DNA of 64,000 nucleotides from JAWKRB01 sp041389885 (GTDB lineage Bacteria; Myxococcota_A; Polyangia; Polyangiales; Ga0077539). The stretch spans positions 1 through 64,000 of the forward strand of contig JAWKRB010000026.1 in the NCBI GenBank assembly GCA_041389885.1. The letters are read 5' to 3'. A model generated the notes under the pieces. That model did no database searches. It was not told the DNA's origin and saw only the letters and a program-made list of their open reading frames with translations. Positions 26,942-34,459 of this stretch are shown piece by piece (position 1 is the stretch's first letter; every line of letters begins with the position of its first letter). Made by a program: the position numbers and the translations under genes.

Positions 26942-27811
26942 GTGCGGAGCATGACGGGGTTCGGCGTCGGTGAGGCGTCCCTCGGCGCGGGCCGCGTGTG
27001 CATCGAGGCCCGCTCGGTCAACCACCGATTCCTCGAGGTTCGCGTGCGGCTGCCCCGCGAGCTCTCCGACCAGTCGGTCTTCGTCGAGCAGCTGCTGCGC
27101 AAGAAGCTCTCCCGAGGCCGGGTCGACGTCACGGTGCACTGGGAGGGTGGTCACGGCGGCATCGCCCTCGATCGGCAGCGCGCCCACGCCGCCATCCGCG
27201 CGCTTCGCGAGCTGTCGCGCGAGCTCGGCTCGACCGAGGAGGTGCCGCTGTCGCTCCTCGCGTCGGTCCCCGACCTCTTCGTGCCCGCCGCGGACGTCGA
27301 TCGCGGCGCGCTTCGCGAGGCCCTCACCGCGGCCGCCGAGCGGTGCGGCGACGCGCTCACCGAGATGCGCGCGCGCGAGGGCGCGCTCCTCGCCGCCGAG
27401 CTCACCCAGCGGGTCGAGACGGTGCGCGCGCACATGCAGACCCTCGGCGAGGTCACCGTCGACGCCGGCCAGCGGCATCGCGAGCGGGTGCGAGAGCGCG
27501 TGCAGCGCATCGTTCAAGACTCCCACGGCCGCGTCGACGGAGGACGCATCGAGCAGGAGCTCGCCCTCCTCGCCGAGCACGCGGACGTCTCCGAAGAGCT
27601 CACCCGCCTCGGGCTGCACGCCGAGCAGTTCGCGGCGCTCCTCGCGCTCACCGAGCCCGTCGGGCGCCGCCTCGACTTCGTGCTCCAGGAGATGTGCCGC
27701 GAGTCGAACACCCTGGGATCCAAGGCGATCGACGCGGAGGTCACCCGTTGGGTCGTCGAGCTCAAGGCAGAGCTTGAACGGATGCGGGAGCAGGTCCAGA
27801 ACGTGGAGTAA
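26942..27811 (+). CDS. yicC: YicC family endoribonuclease
   Basis: 289 residues from GTG at 26942 (VRSMTGFGVGEASL). The N-terminal signature SVNHRFLEVRVRLPRE and the C-terminal DUF1732 block (GRRLDFVLQEMCRESNTLGS, then IDAEVTRWVVELK) match YicC closely. E. coli YicC is an endoribonuclease that promotes decay of certain small RNAs. The frame has an in-frame ATG at 26951 as an alternative start, but family members begin a few residues before MTGFG, so GTG is kept. gmk follows after 7 bases, the classical yicC-gmk arrangement. Confidence 0.93.
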   Translation: MRSMTGFGVGEASLGAGRVCIEARSVNHRFLEVRVRLPRELSDQSVFVEQLLRKKLSRGRVDVTVHWEGGHGGIALDRQRAHAAIRALRELSRELGSTEEVPLSLLASVPDLFVPAADVDRGALREALTAAAERCGDALTEMRAREGALLAAELTQRVETVRAHMQTLGEVTVDAGQRHRERVRERVQRIVQDSHGRVDGGRIEQELALLAEHADVSEELTRLGLHAEQFAALLALTEPVGRRLDFVLQEMCRESNTLGSKAIDAEVTRWVVELKAELERMREQVQNVE

Positions 27812-27818
27812 CGCCTTC

Positions 27819-28454
27819 GTGAGATCTACTGAACCCAATGATTTCGTTGCGCTTATTCTGACCTCGCCCTCGGGGGCGGGGAAGACCACGCTGGTGCGCA
27901 GGCTGCTCGAGGCGATGCCCGAACTCGCGCTGAGCGTCACGTACACCACCCGCGCGCCGAGGGTGAACGAGGTCGACGGGCGCGACTACCACTTCGTCGA
28001 TCGCGCTCGCTTCGAGGCGATGATCGGCGATGGGGTCTTCGCCGAGTGGGCCGAGGTGCACGGCAACCACTACGGCACCTCCATGGCGCGGGTCGACGAG
28101 GCGAGGCGCGAGAGCGCGGGGTTGATCTTCGTGATCGACCACCAGGGCGCCCGGCAGATCAAGGCGCGCATCCCCGAGGCGGTGGGGGTGTTCGTGCTCC
28201 CGCCGTCGCTCCAGGAGCTCGAGGCGCGGCTGCGCCGCCGCGGCACCGACGACGAGGCGACGATTCGCCGCAGGCTCGCCAACGCGACCGGCGAGCTGAT
28301 GCACTACGGCCTCTTCGACCACGTGGTGGTCAACGACGACCTCGACCTCGCGACGCAGGACCTGGTGTCGATCGTGCGCGCCGAGCGCGCGCGGCGCTGG
28401 AGGAGGGCTCAGAGCGTCGAGCGGGTGCTTCGCGGCGGCGTGGTCACGCGCTGA
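27819..28454 (+). CDS. gmk: Guanylate kinase
   Basis: 211 residues from GTG at 27819. The P-loop LTSPSGAGKTTLVRRLL is followed by the GMP-binding segment SVTYTTRAPRVNEVDGRDYH and FAEWAEVHGNHYGT. The lid region holds RRRGTDDEATIRRRLANA. The enzyme phosphorylates GMP to GDP with ATP in the cytoplasm. No ATG is present before the conserved core. It is probably co-transcribed with yicC. It converges with the next gene, whose stop codon follows directly. Confidence 0.95.
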   Translation: MRSTEPNDFVALILTSPSGAGKTTLVRRLLEAMPELALSVTYTTRAPRVNEVDGRDYHFVDRARFEAMIGDGVFAEWAEVHGNHYGTSMARVDEARRESAGLIFVIDHQGARQIKARIPEAVGVFVLPPSLQELEARLRRRGTDDEATIRRRLANATGELMHYGLFDHVVVNDDLDLATQDLVSIVRAERARRWRRAQSVERVLRGGVVTR

Positions 28455-28856
28455 TCAGAACGTGACGCGCTCGGCGTCGTCGGAGGGCTCCGCGGGCCGC
28501 GCCTCGACCTCGGACTCGTTGCGCGTGAACTGGTAGTACAGCACCGCCCCCTCGCCGAGGGCCTTCAACGCCACGCCCGTGGTGGCCGCGGAGAGCACCG
28601 GGCCCGCCCAGGGGACGATGCGCATGGCCCGCGTCGCCTGACCCAGCGCGAACTCACCGGCGCCTAGAATCGCGGCGGCGGCGGCCTGCTCGACGGGCGA
28701 CGCCTCGACCTCGTAGATCGCCTGAACGTCCCTCAGCACCTTGAGGCCCACCGCGGCGAGCGCGGGGGCGGCGAAGCGAAACGGGAGCAGGCCCAGGGCG
28801 CTGCCCAGGATGGCCGACTGATTGATCGCCCGACGGCTGTTCTCTCGACGTCCCAC
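28455..28856 (-). CDS. Hypothetical small membrane protein (DUF697-like)
   Basis: 133 residues from GTG at 28856. Two or three hydrophobic Ala/Gly-rich segments are present: SALGLLPFRFAAPALAAVGL, AAAAILGAGEFALGQATRAM and VPWAGPVLSAATTGVALKAL, then an acidic tail. The pattern resembles membrane segments of DUF697 proteins, but this is only a resemblance. A strong promoter with TTGACA-N18-TAACGG lies 7 bases upstream of the GTG, supporting this start and a leaderless mRNA. The gene is convergent with gmk. Confidence 0.65.
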   Translation of the reverse strand: MGRRENSRRAINQSAILGSALGLLPFRFAAPALAAVGLKVLRDVQAIYEVEASPVEQAAAAAILGAGEFALGQATRAMRIVPWAGPVLSAATTGVALKALGEGAVLYYQFTRNESEVEARPAEPSDDAERVTF

Positions 28857-28863
28857 GCAGACT

Positions 28864-28893
28864 CCGTTAGCCGTCCAGGGTCGGTGCTGTCAA
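28864..28893 (-). promoter_or_regulatory. Near-consensus promoter for a leaderless transcript
   Basis: On the minus strand TTGACA (28893-28888), exactly 18 bases, then TAACGG (28869-28864), with 7 bases to the GTG at 28856. The -35 box holds the TGA stop of the upstream gene (28892-28890). Confidence 0.6.
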
Positions 28894-29420
28894 TCGCCTC
28901 CCTCGCGGGCGGCCCGCGCGCGGCGGCGCTCGGCCTCGATGATGGGCAGCATCGCCCGCTGCGCCTCGGGCTCGTCGATCACCACGACCTCGTCGAAGAC
29001 TGAAGGGCCGGCCGCGTCGACGAACCACCGGGAGGCGTCGCTCGCGCGCACCACCGAGCGGCTGCGGCCGGGCAGCGCGCAGGCGAACGACTTGAGCCGC
29101 AGGCCCCTCGCGGCGTCGAGGATGTGCGCGGCCACCCGCGCGGCGACCTCTGGCGAGAACAAAGCGCCGGGGCCTTCGCCCACGAGCAGCACCTTCTCAA
29201 AGGGCAGCCTCCCTCGGCCGAGCAGCATCGTGAGCTCCCCCTCCGCGCCCACGCAGCGGCCCGACTGGAGCAGGGCGGAGAGGGCGCCGCAGAGCCTCCA
29301 GTCGAGGAGCCCGGCGGCGCCGCGGAGCGGGCGCTCGTCTTCGAAGAAGGGGAGAAAGACGGCCTCGAGCCTCAGCTGGTCGATGCGCGCGAGGTCCAGG
29401 GGCACGAAGCGCAGGTCCAT
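28890..29420 (-). CDS. Stand-alone leucyl-aminopeptidase N-terminal-like (macro-type) domain
   Basis: 176 residues. The sequence FEDERPLRGAAGLLDWRLCG and then SFACALPGRSRS resembles the N-terminal non-catalytic domain of M17 leucyl aminopeptidases, which has a macro-like fold. The metal-binding catalytic domain is absent and the length is right for one domain, so it is not a peptidase. It may bind ADP-ribose-like ligands or DNA, as the PepA N-domain does; this is inference. It follows nusB by 12 bases at the end of the riboflavin-nusB run, so it is probably the last gene of that operon. Confidence 0.72.
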   Translation of the reverse strand: MDLRFVPLDLARIDQLRLEAVFLPFFEDERPLRGAAGLLDWRLCGALSALLQSGRCVGAEGELTMLLGRGRLPFEKVLLVGEGPGALFSPEVAARVAAHILDAARGLRLKSFACALPGRSRSVVRASDASRWFVDAAGPSVFDEVVVIDEPEAQRAMLPIIEAERRRARAAREGGD

Positions 29421-29432
29421 CGCCTCGGCCTG

Positions 29433-29906
29433 CTAGCGTTGGAGCCGGCCGAGTCGCACGGCGACGCGCTCGACGAGGCCGTTCACGAAGGCCGAAGAGT
29501 CTTCGCTCCCGAAGAGCTTCGCCAGCTCGATCGCCTCGTTGATCACCACCTCGGCGGGCACCTCGCCCCGGCGCAGCTCCCAGGTCGCGATGCGCAGGAT
29601 GCTCCGGTCGACGCGGGACATCCGCTCGACGCGCCACTTCGTCTGGGCGGCGCGCAGCGCGTCGTCGAGCTCCCCTCGCGCCTCGCAGACGCCGCGCACG
29701 AGCTCGTCGGCGTACGCGCGCCCCTCCGCCCGCGTGACCTCGTCGACGTGCTCCCAGTAGGCGCGGATCTGCGCCTCCCCCTCGTCCGCGCTGAAGGTCG
29801 GCGAGTCGAGGCCGTACAGCATCTGCAGCGCGGCCTCACGCGAGAGCCGGCGGGCGCCGGGCTCGGTCGGTCGCGGCGAGGCGCTACGCGCGCGTCGCGG
29901 GTCCAT
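29433..29906 (-). CDS. nusB: Transcription antitermination factor NusB
   Basis: 157 residues. The NusB fold signatures are RRLSREAALQMLYGLD near the N-terminus and MSRVDRSILRIATWEL, VPAEVVINEAIELAKLFG and SSAFVNGLVERVA in the C-terminal half. NusB pairs with NusE (S10) on boxA RNA for ribosomal RNA antitermination. An N-terminal extension of about 20 Pro/Arg-rich residues is longer than usual. The start overlaps the 3' end of ribH by 23 bases, so the two are translationally coupled, as in many bacteria. Confidence 0.95.
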   Translation of the reverse strand: MDPRRARSASPRPTEPGARRLSREAALQMLYGLDSPTFSADEGEAQIRAYWEHVDEVTRAEGRAYADELVRGVCEARGELDDALRAAQTKWRVERMSRVDRSILRIATWELRRGEVPAEVVINEAIELAKLFGSEDSSAFVNGLVERVAVRLGRLQR

Positions 29907-30387
29907 ATGCCTCCAGCGCCTTCTGCAGGGAGCACATCTCGATGGCCGTCACCGCGGCCTCCCAGCCCTTGTTCCCGGCCTTGGTGCCCGCGCGCTCGAT
30001 CGCCTGCTCGATGGTGTCGGTCGTGAGCACGCCGAAGGCCACGGGGACGCCCGAGTCGAGGGAGACCGAGGCGAGGCCCTTGCTGACCTCCGCGGCGACG
30101 TAGTCGAAATGCGGCGTCGACCCACGAATCACGGCGCCGAGCGCCACCACCGCGTCGAAGCGCCCGCCGCGCACCAGCGCGCGGCACGCGAGGGGCAGCT
30201 CCCACGCGCCGGGCGCGCGCACGATCACCGCCTCGGCGGCGCCGTGGCGACGGAGGCAATCGACGGCGCCCTCGACGAGGCGGTCGACGATGAAGTGGTT
30301 GAATCGGCTGGCGAGGATCGCGACCCGAAGGCCACTCGCGATCAGGTCGCCTTCGATAACCGACGTGCGAAAGGTCTCGTCGCTCAT
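29884..30387 (-). CDS. ribH: 6,7-dimethyl-8-ribityllumazine synthase
   Basis: 167 residues, typical for lumazine synthase. Active-site elements are ASRFNHFIVDRL, the loop RAPGAWELPLACRALV, GAVIRGSTPHFDYVAAEVSK and FGVLTTDTIEQAIERAGTK. It condenses 5-amino-6-ribitylaminouracil with 3,4-dihydroxy-2-butanone 4-phosphate, the penultimate step of riboflavin synthesis, as a cytoplasmic icosahedral or pentameric assembly. It lies 44 bases after ribBX on the same strand. Confidence 0.96.
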   Translation of the reverse strand: MSDETFRTSVIEGDLIASGLRVAILASRFNHFIVDRLVEGAVDCLRRHGAAEAVIVRAPGAWELPLACRALVRGGRFDAVVALGAVIRGSTPHFDYVAAEVSKGLASVSLDSGVPVAFGVLTTDTIEQAIERAGTKAGNKGWEAAVTAIEMCSLQKALEAYGPATRA

Positions 30388-30431
30388 GGCGCGGCGGTTC
30401 CTAGTACCTCATGGGCGAAAACACAACGCCG

Positions 30432-31618
30432 TCATGCGCCCGGCCAACGCCCGTCAGGCTTGCCCGAGAGCGCCACCATGTCCACCACCTCGAGGCCGTA
30501 GCCCGCGAGGCCGACGAGGCGCCGGGGGTTGTTGGTCATCAGCCGCAGCTTGCGCACGCCGAGGTCCACGAGGAGCTGCGCGCCCAGGCCGTGCTCCCGC
30601 TGGGCGGGGGAGCCCGCGCCCGCGAGGTCGTGGCTGCGAGGCGCGGTGCCGGTGGCCAGGCACGCGAGGTCGGCGGTCAGGTCGATGCGCCGCGGGGGCA
30701 CGTACACCACGACGCCGCAGCCCTCGCGCTCGATGCGCCGCATGGCCTCAAAGAGGTAGGTCCCCCCGCCGACGGTGGGCGCGCCGTCGCTGCTCCGCGC
30801 GGGCGCGAAGAGGTCGGCGAACATCGCGCCGGGGTGCATCCGTACGAGAGTGGGCTCGTCGGGGGTCGGCGAGCCGAGCACCAGGGCGAGAAACTGCCGC
30901 CCCGACTCGACGTTGGCCTCGTACACGTGGGCCTGCCAGGTCGCGCTGAAGCCCGAGGGCTCGAAGGCCGACGAGGCCACCCGGCGCAGGAGCCGGTCGC
31001 TCTTGAGCCGCGTTTGAATGAGGTCCTCGACGGTGACGAGGGGAGGTCGTGGGCCTCGGAGAACTGCAGCAGGTCGGTCATGCGGGCCATGGAGCCGTCG
31101 TCGTTCATGATCTCGCAGATCACGCCCGCGGGGCTCAGGCCGGCCATCTGCGCGAGGTCGATGCTGCCCTCGGTCTGTCCGGTGCGCTGCAGCACGCCGC
31201 CGGGGCGCGCGCGGAGCGGAAACACATGCCCCGGAGACACCAGGTCGTCGGGCTTCGCGTCGGGCGAGACGGCGACGCGGATGGTGTGCGCGCGGTCGGC
31301 CGCGGAGATTCCGGTCGAGACGCCCTCGCGGGCCTCGATGCTGACGGTGAACGCGGTGCCGAGGGAGGCGCGGTTCTTCTCGACCATCATCGGCAGGCGC
31401 AGCTCGTCGCAGCGCTCCTCGGTGAGGGTGAGGCAGATGAGGCCGCGGGCGTGCTTCGCCATGAAGTTGATCGCCTCGGGGGTGACCTTCTCCGCGGCGA
31501 GCACGATGTCGCCCTCGTTCTCGCGGTCCTCGTCGTCGGTGAGGATCACCATGCGACCCTCGCGGATCGCCTCCACCGCGCGTCGCACGCGCTCCTCTGG
31601 CGTTCCCGGTAGCGTCAT
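30432..31618 (-). CDS. ribB: RibBX-type protein: DHBP synthase fused to degenerate GTP-cyclohydrolase-II-like domain (one frameshift)
   Basis: About 395 residues after bridging one frame break at the four-base run 31040-31043, where one base is missing. The N-terminal half is an intact 3,4-dihydroxy-2-butanone 4-phosphate synthase: TDDEDRENEGDIVLAAEKV, HARGLICLTLTEERCDEL, GISAADRAHTI, SPGHVFPLRA and QTEGSIDLAQMAGL. The C-terminal half resembles GTP cyclohydrolase II (VRKLRLMTNNPRRLVGLAGY) but has no zinc-binding Cys triad; the aligned stretch reads RMHPGAMFADLFAPAR. Such RibBX hybrids are known in Proteobacteria. ATG at 31618, with GGAG 10-13 bases upstream, is preferred; a TTG at 31645 overlapping the ribE stop is the alternative. 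Confidence 0.88.
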
Positions 31619-31641
31619 CGTCGTCGTCTCCGTGTGCGCGC

Positions 31642-32289
31642 TCAACGGCGCGTGAAGCCATGCTCGTCGAGGAGCGCGCGCATCGCGTCGTCACCCCGGG
31701 GCGTCTTCGACGCCTCTAGCGCCCGCGCGACGTAGCGCGCGAGCACGTCTGCCTCGAGGTTCACCCGCTCGCCGGGCGCCTTCGCGCCGAGCGTCGTGAC
31801 CCTCCTCGTGAAGGGTACCAGCATCACGTCGAAGCCTCGCGCGTCGACGCCGTTCACCGTCAGGCTCACGCCGTCGATGGTGATCGACCCCTTCTCCGCG
31901 ACGAAGCGCAGCGCCTCCCACGGCGCGTCGAAGCGGACCAGCTCGGCCTCGCCCCGCATGCTGCGCTCGCGCACCGAGCCGACGGCGTCGACGTGCCCCG
32001 ACACGATGTGTCCGCCGAGCCGGTCCTGGGGCCTGAGCGCGCGCTCGAGGTTCACCCGCGAGCCCGCGACCAGCGCGCCCAGCGTCGTGCGCTCAAGCGT
32101 CTCGGCGCTCACGTCGGCGGTGAAGGCGCCTGCGGAGGTCGCCGTGACCGTCAGGCACACGCCGCTCACCGCGACGCTCTCGCCGAGCTCCAGTGCGGTG
32201 AAGCTGCACTCCACCTGGAGCTCCGCCGAGGGGCCGACGCGGCGCGTCGCGCGCAGCGCGCCGACCTCTTGAATGATCCCCGTGAACAT
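31642..32289 (-). CDS. ribE: Riboflavin synthase alpha chain
   Basis: 215 residues starting MFTGIIQEVG, the standard N-terminus. Two lumazine-binding domains are present: the first with SVAVSGVCLTVTA and FTADVSAETLERTTLG, the second with GGHIVSGHVDAVG, SITIDGVSLTVNGVDARGFD and LVPFTRRVTTLG. It dismutates two molecules of 6,7-dimethyl-8-ribityllumazine to riboflavin. The ATG overlaps the ribD stop by one base (TGATG), showing translational coupling. Confidence 0.96.
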   Translation of the reverse strand: MFTGIIQEVGALRATRRVGPSAELQVECSFTALELGESVAVSGVCLTVTATSAGAFTADVSAETLERTTLGALVAGSRVNLERALRPQDRLGGHIVSGHVDAVGSVRERSMRGEAELVRFDAPWEALRFVAEKGSITIDGVSLTVNGVDARGFDVMLVPFTRRVTTLGAKAPGERVNLEADVLARYVARALEASKTPRGDDAMRALLDEHGFTRR

Positions 32290-33386
32290 CAGCGAGTGCC
32301 CTCCAGCCTCACGTCGTCGCCCAGGCTCCGAACGTCGGTCCAGCGCAGGCGCAACGCGTCCCCGAGCCCGAGCGCGCCGAGCCCGCCCACCGCCATCGTG
32401 GCGCCCTCGCCGCCGAGGATCGTCGGCGCGAGGTAGGCCACGACCCCGTCCACGAAGCCGCCGTCCACCAGCGCACCGTGAAGCCCGCCGCCGCCTTCGC
32501 ACAGCGCCGACACGACGCCGCGCTCGGCGAGGGCGCGCAGGGTGGCCCCCAGCGACGTGTGCCCCTGCGCGTCGGACTCGACCTCGATCGCCGTGACGCC
32601 GCGGTCCGTGAAGGGCGAGAGCGCGTGTCCGCGGCGGGTGACGAGCCAGGTCGGCGCGTCGCGGGTGTCGTAGATCCGCGCGTCGGCGCTCGTGCGGAGC
32701 GAGCCGTCGACCACGACGCGAACGGGCGCCTTGCGCACCGGCGCGTCTCGCACGGTGAGCGAGGGATCGTCCGCGAGCACCGTCCCGCTCCCGACCAGGA
32801 CCGCGTCGTGCGCCGCGCGGAGCGCGTGCCCGTCGGCCCGCGACGCGGCGCTGGTGATCCACCGGCTCTCGCGCCCGCGCGTGGCGATGCGGCCATCGAG
32901 GGACATCGCGAGCTTCAGGGTGACCCGCGGTCGCCCGAGGGTGATGAAGGTCTTCCAAGGCGCGAGCAGCGCGTCGGCCTCGGCCTGGAGCGCGTCGAAC
33001 CCGCGCACCACCTCGACGCCGGCCTCTCGCAGCCGCGACGCGCCGCCCCCCGCGACGTGCGGGTTCGGGTCGTCGACGGCGTAGACCACCCGGGCGACCC
33101 CCGCGCGCACGATCGCCTCGGTGCACGGAGGCGTGCGGCCGAGGTGATTGCAGGGCTCGAGGGTGACGTACAGCGTCGCGCCGCGCGCGCGGTCGCCCGC
33201 CTCGTGCAGCGCGGCGGCCTCGGCGTGGGGCGCGCCCACCCGGGCGTGGTGACCGACTCCGACGACGGCGCCGTCGCGGACCACCACGGCGCCGACCGGG
33301 GGATTGGGCGAGGGGGAGGCGAGGGTCGCCGCGTCCAACGCGCGCCGCATCGCCGCTCGCTCAAGTTTCGAGGCCGATTCGCTCAC
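32289..33386 (-). CDS. ribD: Bifunctional riboflavin deaminase/reductase
   Basis: 365 residues, usual length. The N-terminal cytidine-deaminase-type zinc site is complete: PHAEAAALHEAG and PCNHLGRTPPCTEAI. The C-terminal reductase domain begins at RVTLKLAMSLDGRIATRGRE and includes SGTVLADDPSLTVRD. Together they make 5-amino-6-ribitylamino-uracil phosphate. It heads the operon ribD-ribE-ribBX-ribH-nusB. GTG at 33386 is 9 bases from a predicted -10 box; the in-frame ATG at 33350 (MRRALDAATLASPSPNPPVG) is the more conventional start and cannot be excluded. Confidence 0.94.
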   Translation of the reverse strand: MSESASKLERAAMRRALDAATLASPSPNPPVGAVVVRDGAVVGVGHHARVGAPHAEAAALHEAGDRARGATLYVTLEPCNHLGRTPPCTEAIVRAGVARVVYAVDDPNPHVAGGGASRLREAGVEVVRGFDALQAEADALLAPWKTFITLGRPRVTLKLAMSLDGRIATRGRESRWITSAASRADGHALRAAHDAVLVGSGTVLADDPSLTVRDAPVRKAPVRVVVDGSLRTSADARIYDTRDAPTWLVTRRGHALSPFTDRGVTAIEVESDAQGHTSLGATLRALAERGVVSALCEGGGGLHGALVDGGFVDGVVAYLAPTILGGEGATMAVGGLGALGLGDALRLRWTDVRSLGDDVRLEGTR

Positions 33387-33395
33387 AGGCGGCGC

Positions 33396-33425
33396 AATCT
33401 AGTGTCCCTGTGCACCCGTTGCCAA
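33396..33425 (-). promoter_or_regulatory. Predicted promoter of the riboflavin operon
   Basis: On the minus strand TTGGCA (33425-33420), 18 bases, then TAGATT (33401-33396). Only 9 bases separate it from the GTG of ribD, so no room exists for an FMN riboswitch leader if this promoter is used. Confidence 0.5.
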
Positions 33426-33493
33426 GGACGACCGCGCGCCCGCTGTCGGAGGACGACGCGGTCCCTGTGACCCCGAAGCCGCGTGTCGTTGCG

Positions 33494-33522
33494 TTGCGAT
33501 CGCGCGGCGACGGCGCTAGTTT
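33494..33522 (+). promoter_or_regulatory. Predicted promoter of the Pro-rich membrane protein gene
   Basis: TTGCGA (33494-33499), 17 bases, then TAGTTT (33517-33522), 30 bases before the ATG at 33553. Confidence 0.4.
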
Positions 33523-33552
33523 GCTGCGACCCCGTGCGAGGAGCGACGATCA

Positions 33553-34438
33553 ATGCTTGAGAGCGGTGAGACGCCGGTGACCGCCGAGGCCGCTTGGGGC
33601 CGTGGCGCCCTGAGTGACGAAGACTTCGACCGCGCGGCGCTGTCGTTTCGGCCAAGCTGGGAGCTGGGTCTGCAGACGCAGCCGGCCGCGAGCGACTCGC
33701 TGAGCCCTCCGCCGGTCGAGACCCTGGTGACGCCCTTCGAAGCCGGCGCGCCCAGGGTCAGCGACGTCGCCGCGCCCCTCGCCAGCGCCAGCATCGCGCC
33801 TCCCGCGGCGAGCATCCGGCCCGTGCCCGTAGGCCGTCGAGACGAGGCGCCTCCCGCGAGAAAATCCTCGCTGCGCGACGTGAAAGCGTCCCTGCCTGAC
33901 CGCCCGGTCGTCCCGCAGAGCCGAAGCGGTCTCTTCGTGGGTCTGGCGATCGGCGCCGCTGCCATCCTCGGGGGGCTGGCGTTCACCTTCGGTGGCTCCA
34001 GCGCGCCTGAGACCTCGACGGCGCAAGCCCCGCAAGCCGCGCCCGCCGTCGAGCCCCCCGCGGCCCCAGAGCCCCCGCCCGCGGTGGCCGCGCCGGAGCC
34101 TCCTCCGCCCCGCGGTGGCCGCGCCGGAGCCCCCTCCGCCCCCGCGGTGGCCGCGCCGGAGCCCCTCCGCCTCCTGCGGTGGCCGCGCCGGAGCCCCCTC
34201 CGCCCCCGCGCCGGTGGTGGCCGCGCCGGAGCCCCCTCCGCCCCCCGCGCCCGCGGTGGCTGCGACTGAAGCGTCGCGGCCTCGCGCCGTCGCGCTTCGC
34301 GCCCCCCGCGCCCCTGCGGCTCCCAGGGCGGAGCGGCCCGCCTCCCGCGGTTCCCGTGAGAACGCCGACTCGCCGCGCCCCGCGGCGCGCTCTCGGGCGC
34401 CGCGCGCGGCAGGATTCGTGACGGACAATCCCTACTGA
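33553..34438 (+). CDS. Single-pass membrane protein with Pro/Ala-rich repeat tail (frameshifted in the repeats)
   Basis: The first about 150 residues are in one frame: an acidic/Ser/Pro-rich cytoplasmic part and a membrane helix GLFVGLAIGAAAILGGLAF (about 127-145). A Pro-rich periplasmic tail with VAAPEPPPPP repeats follows. The reading frame drifts inside the repeats; the original frame stops at 34271, whereas the repeat-coding sequence resumes in another frame and ends ...AAGFVTDNPY at 34438. The layout resembles membrane-anchored, wall-spanning linkers such as TonB, but no TonB domain is present. The function is unknown. It lies 21 bases upstream of the TPR/PEGA gene. Confidence 0.62.
34075..34252 (+). 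repeat. Imperfect tandem repeats of about 31-38 bases encoding VAAPEPPPP
   Basis: About five copies of a unit containing gcggtggccgcgccggagcc run from 34080 to 34250. Copy lengths vary from about 31 to 38 bases, mainly in the C-runs, so the frame changes between copies. This is a coding repeat, not a CRISPR. Confidence 0.65.
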
Positions 34439-34459
34439 GGGCATGCTTGAGCTGAATTC

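Noticed and set aside
25703..27949. 748-codon minus-strand ORF
   Set aside because: Antisense of the epimerase, yicC and gmk genes, which carry diagnostic motifs.
33387..33552. FMN riboswitch upstream of ribD
   Set aside because: No aptamer-like conserved blocks were recognised and the predicted promoter is too close to the start codon.
34075..34252. CRISPR-like direct repeats
   Set aside because: Copies are adjacent without unique spacers and encode a Pro-rich protein segment.
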